Source of the DNA: JARROD01 sp037384225
GTDB lineage: Bacteria; Pseudomonadota; Gammaproteobacteria; Pseudomonadales; Cellvibrionaceae
NCBI GenBank assembly: GCA_037384225.1
Contig: JARROD010000122.1
Span: forward strand, 1-11,967
Length of the DNA: 11,967 bases
Direction: 5' to 3'
Each line of letters opens with the position of its first letter. Positions within the stretch are counted from its first letter, which is position 1. This document shows positions 7,190-11,967 of this stretch, piece after piece. A model generated the notes under the pieces. The model did no database searches, was not told the origin of the DNA, and saw only the letters and a list, made by a program, of their open reading frames with translations. Both the position numbers and the translations under genes were made by a program.

Positions 7190-7218
7190 ATGGTAGCGAA
7201 GATAGCGTCAAGATACAA
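7190..7218 (-). promoter_or_regulatory. Candidate sigma-70 promoter for tpiA-secG
   Basis: On the minus strand TTGTAT (7218-7213) and TACCAT (7195-7190) are separated by exactly 17 nt, upstream of tpiA in the 166-bp gap after glmM. Both boxes are only partial matches. A GC-rich imperfect hairpin (about 7160-7195) overlaps the -10 and the start of the leader. This is suggestive only. Confidence 0.3.
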
Positions 7219-7290
7219 TGGCCTGTACGTGAGTTTCGGAAGCCGACGAACAAAATGGCACACCGATCCGCAGCTTTCCAGACTTCAGGC

Positions 7291-8628
7291 TCAGGCCACG
7301 GCGCGCTCGACGACCTCGGCCAGATCATTGGCAAGCTGATTTACCAATGGTAAATCCTCTCCCTCCACCATAACCCTAATGACGGGTTCGGTTCCCGAAG
7401 GTCTCAGCAATACTCGTCCACGCCCGGACAATTTCTTCTCAGTACTGGCAACGGCGTCTTGAATATCATTGTTACCCTCCAGGTTGACACGCTGGCTCAT
7501 ATGTACATTGACCATAGCCTGCGGCAGCTTTTGCATGCCTTGTTTAGCCTCGCATAAGGTTTTCTCCTGTGCCACCAGCGCCAGCATCACCTGTAAGGCC
7601 GCCACGATGCCGTCACCGGTTGTGGTTACATCACTGCAAACAAGATGTCCGGATGACTCACCTCCCAGAGACCAGTCGTTTTCCCGCATCGCTTCAAGCA
7701 CATAGCGATCCCCCACCTTAGCCCTAATGAAAGGTACATCAAGGTCTTGCAAAGCCAGCTCGAGGCCAAAGTTACTCATCAGTGTACCGACAACTCCACT
7801 GCAGCCGGATCCGTATTGCTTGCGGTGTGACGCGATAATAAAGAGCAGTTCATCGCCATCTACCACTTCACCTTTGCGGTCCACAAATACAACGCGATCG
7901 CCGTCACCATCGAAGGCGATACCCAGGTCCGCTCCGGTTTCCAACACCTTCCCCTGCAGAGCGTCCGGTTTGGTTGAGCCGCAGGCGCGGTTGATGTTGA
8001 GCCCGTCCGGCTCGACGGCAATGGGGATCACCTTGGCTCCCAGCTCCTGAAATACACTTGGGGCAATATGGTAGGTAGCGCCGTTGGCGCAGTCCAAGAC
8101 AATTTTAAATCCCTGTAGGTTAAACCCCCAGGGCATGGTGCCTTTGCAAAACTCTATATAGCGGCCGCAGGCGTCTTCGATACGTTTCGCTTTACCCAAA
8201 TAATCGGCCATGGCCATGGGTCGCTCCAGTTGCGCTTCAATCGCCAGCTCCACATCATCACCCAGTTTCGTGCCATTGGCGCTGAAAAACTTGATGCCAT
8301 TGTCGTGATAAGGGTTGTGTGAGGCGCTGATAACGATACCGGCCTGGGCTTGAAAAGTACGCGACAGGTAGGCGATCGCCGGGGTCGGCATTGGGCCCAA
8401 CAAACCGACATCGACGCCGGCGTTAATCAACCCAGCCTGCAACGATGATTCGAACATGTACCCAGAAATACGCGTGTCTTTGCCGATAAGAATCAGTTTT
8501 GGCCCGTTAAAACGATCCGCCAACACACGCCCCGCTGCCCAACCCAAATGCAGCATAAAATCCGGCGTAATCGGCGTATCACCGACCCGCCCCCGAATAC
8601 CATCAGTGCCAAAATATTTTTGTAGCAT
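7291..8628 (-). CDS. glmM: Phosphoglucosamine mutase
   Basis: Converts glucosamine 6-phosphate to glucosamine 1-phosphate in the cytosol, feeding UDP-GlcNAc and so peptidoglycan and LPS. From ATG 8628 it is 445 residues, the same length as E. coli GlmM, with the family start KYFGTDGIRGRVGD. The phosphoserine is Ser103 in GIVISASHNPYHDNGIK. The metal site is DGDGDR within GIAFDGDGDRVVFVD, the sugar loop includes GGESSGH, and the C-terminal phosphate-binding loop is RPSGTEPVIRVM. An in-frame GTG at 8643 would add five residues (VDYKP) that the family lacks. Neither start has a good adjacent Shine-Dalgarno; a short ORF with a strong one ends 4 nt upstream, suggesting translational coupling. Between it and folP sits an inserted mobile element. 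The EPS locus next door may draw on its product. Confidence 0.95.
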   Translation of the reverse strand: MLQKYFGTDGIRGRVGDTPITPDFMLHLGWAAGRVLADRFNGPKLILIGKDTRISGYMFESSLQAGLINAGVDVGLLGPMPTPAIAYLSRTFQAQAGIVISASHNPYHDNGIKFFSANGTKLGDDVELAIEAQLERPMAMADYLGKAKRIEDACGRYIEFCKGTMPWGFNLQGFKIVLDCANGATYHIAPSVFQELGAKVIPIAVEPDGLNINRACGSTKPDALQGKVLETGADLGIAFDGDGDRVVFVDRKGEVVDGDELLFIIASHRKQYGSGCSGVVGTLMSNFGLELALQDLDVPFIRAKVGDRYVLEAMRENDWSLGGESSGHLVCSDVTTTGDGIVAALQVMLALVAQEKTLCEAKQGMQKLPQAMVNVHMSQRVNLEGNNDIQDAVASTEKKLSGRGRVLLRPSGTEPVIRVMVEGEDLPLVNQLANDLAEVVERAVA

Positions 8629-8632
8629 AGGC

Positions 8633-8674
8633 TTATAATCCACCCGTAGTGACTTTATTGTTATCCGTTGTCAT
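8633..8674 (-). CDS. Short upstream ORF coupled to glmM (13 codons)
   Basis: ATG 8674 encodes MTTDNNKVTTGGL and ends at TAA 8635-8633, 4 nt before the glmM ATG. It has the best ribosome-binding site of this junction, AAGGA at 8688-8684, 9 nt upstream. glmM itself lacks one. This suggests a coupling leader peptide. An alternative is that the ATG is the remnant of a longer glmM N-terminus shifted by one base, but GlmM relatives start directly at KYFGTDG. No homology can be claimed for the peptide. Confidence 0.4.
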   Translation of the reverse strand: MTTDNNKVTTGGL

Positions 8675-8708
8675 CGTGCAATTTCCTTCTTAATAAATAG
8701 CTTACGTA

Positions 8709-8716
8709 ACCGTTCA
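8709..8716. repeat. Left target-site duplication ACCGTTCA
   Basis: The 8-bp ACCGTTCA directly abuts the left end of the element at 8717. The identical octamer abuts the right end at 8987-8994. Confidence 0.85.
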
Positions 8717-8740
8717 GTAACTTCTCAATAACCCGGGGTA
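8717..8740. repeat. Left terminal inverted repeat, 24 bp
   Basis: It begins GTAACTTCTC and ends CCCGGGGTA. It is a perfect reverse complement of 8963-8986. Confidence 0.9.
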
Positions 8741-8760
8741 AGCGCAGTGTCAGGCGGACG

Positions 8761-8938
8761 TCCGGCGGTAGTTGGTCCAGACTGTCGGAGGCATGGATGC
8801 CGACGCCAAGCCTACATGGGTGAGGCAAGCCGTTTGCAAAGCACTGCTTTGCGGCGCCGCCGAACGCCCGCCATCTGTGATGGTGGGCCGGGCCCCGGAG
8901 GGGGACTTGCCGGCGTGTCTGGGCCAACTACCGCCGGA
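8761..8938. repeat. Nested 22-bp inverted repeat inside the MITE
   Basis: 8761-8782 (TCCGGCGGTAGTTGG, continuing TCCAGAC) pairs with 8917-8938 (GTCTGGGCC, continuing AACTACCGCCGGA) with a single mismatch that is a G-U wobble in RNA of one strand. Within the enclosed 134 nt lie a 7-bp hairpin GCAAAGC-ACT-GCTTTGC (8836-8852) and a 10-bp hairpin GCCCGCCATC-TGT-GATGGTGGGC (8866-8888). Weaker pairings lie at 8784-8804 and 8893-8903. Confidence 0.85.
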
Positions 8939-8962
8939 TGGCCGCCGGATCGAAGGCACAAA

Positions 8963-8986
8963 TACCCCGGGTTATTGAGAAGTTAC
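8963..8986. repeat. Right terminal inverted repeat, 24 bp
   Basis: It begins TACCCCGGG and ends GAGAAGTTAC. It is the perfect complement of the left end. Confidence 0.9.
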
Positions 8987-8994
8987 ACCGTTCA
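8987..8994. repeat. Right target-site duplication ACCGTTCA
   Basis: Identical to 8709-8716 and directly adjacent to the right terminus. It lies 9 bp from the folP stop codon. Confidence 0.85.
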
Positions 8995-8995
8995 G

Positions 8996-9009
8996 GTAAT
9001 TTCTCAATA
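8996..9009. repeat. Solitary MITE-end-like sequence overlapping the folP stop
   Basis: GTAATTTCTCAATA matches the first 14 nt of the MITE's left end (GTAACTTCTCAATA) at 13 positions, in the same orientation, and begins 2 nt beyond the right target duplication. It contains the folP TGA. It could be a remnant end of an earlier element or a target resembling the terminus. A 12-bp palindrome, CAATACGTATTG, overlaps it at 9005-9016. Confidence 0.5.
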
Positions 9010-9813
9010 CGTATTGGCGCGTTCTACAACACGATATATTTTTAGCACATCTTGCGTGGCAGCGACATCGTGAACCCTTACAATTTTCGCCCCCCGCTGC
9101 ACAGCCATTAACATTAGCGCCAGGCTGCCTGGCAACCTTTCATCCACGTTGCGCCCCAGCAAGGCACCCATCATCGATTTTCGCGACAAGCCCACAAGTA
9201 TTGGTAACCCCATATCCTGCAGCCGCTCCAGGTCCCGCAAAAGCGTCAGATTGTTTGCAACAGTTTTACCAAAACCGAATCCCGGATCCACCAGCAAACG
9301 TCCTCGATCGATGCCCGCGGCCTCGCATTCACCGATTCGCTCCCGTAAAAAGACCATTACATCCTCAACCACATCTTCCCCGTAGTGAGGGTTACACTGC
9401 ATGGAATCCGGCTCACCCTGCATGTGCATCAGACAGATTGGCAGTTTGGTTTCGGCGGCCGCCTTCAACGCACCCTCGCGCCTCAAGGCCCGAACGTCGT
9501 TAATCAACCCCGCTCCCGCGGCAGCCGCGTCACGAATGACTGCTGGCGTGCTGGTATCAACGGAAACAACCACATCCAGTTCGCGGTTGATTATCTCCAC
9601 AACCGGCACCACACGCTGTAGCTCTCTGGCTTCAGAGACAGGCTCGGCTCCCGGCCGGGTGGATTCACCGCCAATATCAATAATGTCCGCGCCCAGCCGA
9701 ACCATTTCTTCGGCCCTGCGCAACGCCATATCCAGCGACAGTGAATTGCCACGGTAGCAGTTGCCTCCATCGGAGAATGAGTCCGGCGTGGTGTTGAGGA
9801 TACCCATGATCAC
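9004..9813 (-). CDS. folP: Dihydropteroate synthase (5' end probably frameshifted)
   Basis: Condenses p-aminobenzoate with 6-hydroxymethyl-dihydropterin diphosphate in folate synthesis; a cytosolic TIM barrel and the sulfonamide target. Numbered from GTG 9813 (269 residues): ILNTTPDSFSDGG at 5-17 with Asn7; GADIIDIGGESTRPGAEP from 41 with Asp46; then SVDTSTP, LINDVRAL, CLMHMQGEP, LVDPGFGFGKT, LVGLSRKSMMG and the C-terminal IVRVHDV. The core is complete and slightly longer than in E. coli. GTG 9813 is the first start codon in this frame after an upstream stop, yet the family normally has some 15-20 residues before MGILN. Those residues are readable upstream (WQLDLSQPV), but no initiator is in phase. 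An ATG at 9878 in the next frame would supply it if one base were restored. The gene lies downstream of ftsH, and its stop codon lies within a MITE-end-like sequence. Confidence 0.93.
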   Translation of the reverse strand: MIMGILNTTPDSFSDGGNCYRGNSLSLDMALRRAEEMVRLGADIIDIGGESTRPGAEPVSEARELQRVVPVVEIINRELDVVVSVDTSTPAVIRDAAAAGAGLINDVRALRREGALKAAAETKLPICLMHMQGEPDSMQCNPHYGEDVVEDVMVFLRERIGECEAAGIDRGRLLVDPGFGFGKTVANNLTLLRDLERLQDMGLPILVGLSRKSMMGALLGRNVDERLPGSLALMLMAVQRGAKIVRVHDVAATQDVLKIYRVVERANTY

Positions 9814-9878
9814 GGGCTGGGAAAGATCGAGTTGCCAAAAGCGGGAGTAGTATGAATTTGTATGGCTTTGTATTCCAT
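9814..9878 (-). other. Out-of-frame 5' extension of folP
   Basis: ATG 9878 opens MEYKAIQIHTTPAFG and ends prematurely at a TGA overlapping the GTG at 9813. The folP frame here reads SRFWQLDLSQPV with no start codon. One extra T in the TTTT run (A-run at 9837-9840 on the plus strand) fuses them to MEYKAIQIHTTPAFWQLDLS, followed by QPVIMGILN, an ordinary DHPS N-terminus. A 1-nt deletion, real or technical, is the simplest account. Confidence 0.65.
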
Positions 9879-9897
9879 CAGATTAACAATGGCCCAG

Positions 9898-9924
9898 AAA
9901 AAACGGGACCTAAAAAAGCCCCGT
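9898..9924 (-). terminator. Intrinsic terminator between ftsH and folP
   Basis: On the minus strand ACGGGGC pairs with GTCCCGT (five Watson-Crick pairs, one wobble, one more pair) around a T-rich loop, followed by TTTTTT. It starts 15 nt after the ftsH stop and ends 19 nt before ATG 9878, so it should reduce readthrough from ftsH into folP. Confidence 0.7.
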
Positions 9925-9939
9925 ATTTTACTGCCATCA

Positions 9940-11859
9940 TCAGTGTTCTTTCGCCGGCCCACCGATGGGATCCGATTTCTTACCATCGTTAATCGGTTTG
10001 GACTTACCGCCGGTTTTAAGATGGTTGTTAAAATCGCTATCATGCCAATCGCGGGGTGGGCGCACCTTGCGCCGCGCCATCAGGTCGCCGACTTGTTCTG
10101 CGTCAATGGTTTCATATTCCATCAAGGCATCTTTCATGGCCTCGAGGATATCCCGGCTCTGCTCCAGCAGATCCTTGGCTTTATTGTAACAACTATCGAT
10201 AATGCGGCGCACTTCCTCGTCTATCGCCTTAGAAGTTGAGGCGGAGTAGTGGTTGGTATTTGAACTCGGAAATCCACTCTCATCTTCACCGTAATGGAGC
10301 GGACCAAGCTTCTCCGACAACCCCCATTTCATAACCATACTGCGGGCCAGCTCAGTTGCGCGTTCAATATCATTTTGCGCCCCGGTTGTGACCCCATCAA
10401 AACCAAGGGTCATCTCTTCGGCAATACGCCCACCGAACAGCGAACAGATTTGAGACTCGATAGCCCGTTTGCTGAGACTGTATTTGTCGTCTTCGGGCAA
10501 AAACTGGGTGACACCCAACGCCCGACCACGGGGAATAATCGTGACTTTATGTACCGGATCGTGCTCGGGAACCTGACGGCCGACAATGGCGTGTCCCGCC
10601 TCGTGATAAGCGGTGTTTTCCTTTTCCTTTTCGCTCATCACCATGGACTTGCGCTCAGCGCCCATCATGATTTTATCGCGCGCTTTTTCAAACTCTTCCA
10701 TTGTAACCAGACGCTGGTTGGCGCGGGCTGCAAACAGAGCCGCCTCGTTGACGATATTGGCCAGATCCGCGCCGGAAAATCCCGGAGTTCCACGGGCAAT
10801 CACAGAGGGGCTGACTTTGTCATCCAGCGGCACTTTGCGCATATGCACTTTCAGAATCTGTTCCCGACCACGAATATCCGGCAATCCCACATAAACCTGA
10901 CGGTCGAAGCGCCCGGGGCGCAGCAACGCTCTGTCGAGAACATCGGGGCGGTTGGTCGCGGCAATCACAATGACACCGTCGTTACCTTCAAATCCATCCA
11001 TTTCCACCAGCAACTGGTTCAATGTCTGTTCGCGTTCATCATGACCACCGCCGTGACCGCCACCACGGTGGCGACCAACAGCATCAATTTCGTCAATAAA
11101 GATAATGCAAGGCGCCTGTTTTTTAGCCTGATCGAACATATCGCGCACACGCGAAGCACCGACACCGACAAACATTTCAACAAAATCGGAGCCAGATATC
11201 GAAAAGAAAGGCACCTTGGCCTCACCCGCGATAGCCTTTGCCAACAGGGTTTTACCGGTGCCCGGCTGGCCGGCCATCAAAACCCCACGGGGAATCTGAC
11301 CACCGAGGCGCTGGAATTTCGAGGGATCGCGGAGGTATTCCACCAACTCCTGAACCTCCTCCTTGGCTTCATCCACGCCCGCAACATCGGCAAAGGTGGT
11401 CTTAATCTGATCCTCACCCAGCAGGCGAGCTTTGCTCTTGCCGAAGCTCATGGGGCCGCCACGACCACCAGCCCCGCCCTGCATCTGCCGCATAAAGAAC
11501 ATAAACACGGCAATAATCAACAAAATAGGAAAACTGGCAACCAGCAGTTGTTGCCACAGACTGGGCTGTTCCGGCTTGCGTCCTTTCACCACTACATCGT
11601 GGCTCAAAAGGTCGTCCATCAGCTTATCGTCCGGCAGCAGAGGCCGTACAGCCTCGAAGCGGCTGCCATCGTGGCGCTGGCCTTCGATAACCACACCATC
11701 TATAGTCACTTCGCTGACTCGATCAGACTGCACTTCGTTGATAAACTCAGAATAATTCAACGATTCCCGGGTTGCCTGGGGGCTGAAATTTTGGAACACG
11801 GTGAGCAGGACTGCGGCGATAATCAGCCACAATACCAGATTTTTCGCCATATCGTTCAA
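9940..11859 (-). CDS. ftsH: ATP-dependent zinc metalloprotease FtsH
   Basis: A hexameric inner-membrane AAA+ protease that degrades misassembled membrane proteins and regulators such as LpxC. In 639 residues: helix 1 at 7-24; a periplasmic domain at about 25-102; helix 2 at 103-123; Walker A GQPGTGKT at 197-204; the pore FVG at 230-232; Walker B IIFIDEID at 252-259; SRH NRPDVLDRALLRPGRFDRQ at 303-321; zinc motif HEAGH at 419-423 with the distal ligand Asp497; and a variable Lys/Gly/Pro-rich tail. TTG 11859 gives MNDMAKNLVLW and has TGAGGA at 11872-11867 with ideal 7-nt spacing. ATG 11850 gives the E. coli-like MAKNL start but lies too far from that site, so TTG is preferred, not certain. Walker A has Gln where most FtsH proteins have Pro. 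A terminator separates it from folP. Confidence 0.97.
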   Translation of the reverse strand: MNDMAKNLVLWLIIAAVLLTVFQNFSPQATRESLNYSEFINEVQSDRVSEVTIDGVVIEGQRHDGSRFEAVRPLLPDDKLMDDLLSHDVVVKGRKPEQPSLWQQLLVASFPILLIIAVFMFFMRQMQGGAGGRGGPMSFGKSKARLLGEDQIKTTFADVAGVDEAKEEVQELVEYLRDPSKFQRLGGQIPRGVLMAGQPGTGKTLLAKAIAGEAKVPFFSISGSDFVEMFVGVGASRVRDMFDQAKKQAPCIIFIDEIDAVGRHRGGGHGGGHDEREQTLNQLLVEMDGFEGNDGVIVIAATNRPDVLDRALLRPGRFDRQVYVGLPDIRGREQILKVHMRKVPLDDKVSPSVIARGTPGFSGADLANIVNEAALFAARANQRLVTMEEFEKARDKIMMGAERKSMVMSEKEKENTAYHEAGHAIVGRQVPEHDPVHKVTIIPRGRALGVTQFLPEDDKYSLSKRAIESQICSLFGGRIAEEMTLGFDGVTTGAQNDIERATELARSMVMKWGLSEKLGPLHYGEDESGFPSSNTNHYSASTSKAIDEEVRRIIDSCYNKAKDLLEQSRDILEAMKDALMEYETIDAEQVGDLMARRKVRPPRDWHDSDFNNHLKTGGKSKPINDGKKSDPIGGPAKEH

Positions 11860-11866
11860 CGATTTA

Positions 11867-11872
11867 TCCTCA
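11867..11872 (-). promoter_or_regulatory. Ribosome-binding site that decides the ftsH start
   Basis: TGAGGA on the minus strand, 7 nt before TTG 11859 but 16 nt before ATG 11850. Confidence 0.6.
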
Positions 11873-11918
11873 TATCACTTCGAAATAAGCGACCACTACG
11901 TTCCAATCGCCTATTTTG

Positions 11919-11967
11919 GTAGTTACTTATCATCTGTAGTTACTTATGTAGCTTACGTAGTTACTTA
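11919..11967. repeat. Three direct repeats GTAGTTACTTA upstream of ftsH
   Basis: Exact 11-nt copies lie at 11919-11929, 11936-11946 and 11957-11967 (start-to-start 17 and 21), with a degenerate GTAGCTTAC at 11948-11956. The last copy ends exactly at the window edge, so the array may continue. The region 11873-11967 holds no gene. Confidence 0.75.

Larger units (their letters stand above)
8717..8986. mobile_element. 270-bp MITE with IS66-type ends
   Basis: The first 24 nt (8717-8740, beginning GTAACTTCTCAATAACC) are the perfect reverse complement of the last 24 (8963-8986). A perfect 8-bp duplication, ACCGTTCA, touches both ends. Family knowledge: IS66 elements have termini beginning GTAA and make 8-bp duplications. 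No transposase or complete tnpA/B/C gene fits in 270 bp, so this is a non-autonomous derivative needing a transposase in trans. The interior (8741-8962) is 67% GC by my count (149 of 222), against 37% in the 70 bp on the glmM side, indicating a foreign origin. The ORFs inside run on both strands with no recognisable domain. It sits in the folP-glmM interval of a minus-strand gene block and would be transcribed as a large folded insert. The IS66 attribution rests on end sequence and duplication length only. Confidence 0.85.

Noticed and set aside
8772..8978. 68-codon plus-strand ORF within the MITE, and overlapping minus-strand ORFs
   Set aside because: High GC suppresses stops on both strands, no ribosome-binding site or domain is evident, and the ORF runs into the terminal repeat. 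I treat it as non-coding unless copies show codon-level conservation.
8717..8986. Integron attC site
   Set aside because: The element is longer than attC sites, lacks the RYYYAAC/GTTRRRY core pair at its ends, and has an 8-bp target duplication typical of transposition.
10294..11922. Long open frame of 542 codons on the plus strand opposite ftsH
   Set aside because: It is a shadow of a highly conserved ftsH; the peptide has no coherent domain and the opposite strand carries every FtsH motif.
11919..11967. CRISPR array
   Set aside because: The repeats are 11 nt with 6-10 nt gaps, far too short for CRISPR repeats and spacers, and no cas gene is present.

Overview
The window looks like the chromosome of a marine-type gammaproteobacterium, with about 50% GC by eye. 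The minus-strand block ftsH-folP-glmM-tpiA-secG-tRNA-Leu is a classic gammaproteobacterial arrangement. The plus-strand block belongs to a PEP-CTERM/exosortase exopolysaccharide (EPS) locus. An order such as Cellvibrionales or a relative would fit, but that is inference from protein flavour only.

Left half, plus strand, 1-5615. It holds the 3' part of a long TPR protein of the PrsT type, then a small secreted PEP-CTERM protein. Next come a polyprenyl-phosphate sugar-1-phosphate transferase and a WecG/TagA/CpsF glycosyltransferase. The logic is that the two transferases build a lipid-linked polysaccharide, while PEP-CTERM cargo is sorted at the envelope by an exosortase encoded outside the window, in a pathway that uses PrsT. 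The PEP-CTERM gene has a near-perfect sigma-54 promoter with a perfect 9-bp dyad just upstream. The sugar transferase is interrupted by an in-frame TGA at codon 60.

Right half, minus strand, 11859-5743. In transcription order: ftsH (membrane AAA protease), a terminator-like hairpin, folP (dihydropteroate synthase), a 270-bp mobile element, glmM (phosphoglucosamine mutase), tpiA (triosephosphate isomerase), secG (translocase subunit) and tRNA-Leu(GAG). The usual next genes (rimP-nusA-infB) are absent, and the convergent EPS locus abuts the tRNA 3' end, so this is a synteny breakpoint.

The strongest non-genic signal lies between folP and glmM. It is a 270-bp, 67% GC element with perfect 24-bp terminal inverted repeats starting GTAA, flanked by a perfect 8-bp duplication (ACCGTTCA). 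That is the signature of an IS66-family transposition product with no transposase, i.e. a MITE. A nested 22-bp inverted repeat and several hairpins make it a highly folded insert in the transcript. A second, solitary 14-nt copy of the terminus overlaps the folP stop codon.

Two genes have damaged 5' parts: the TGA in the sugar transferase and a probable 1-nt loss in a homopolymer of folP. Either or both may be sequencing or assembly errors.
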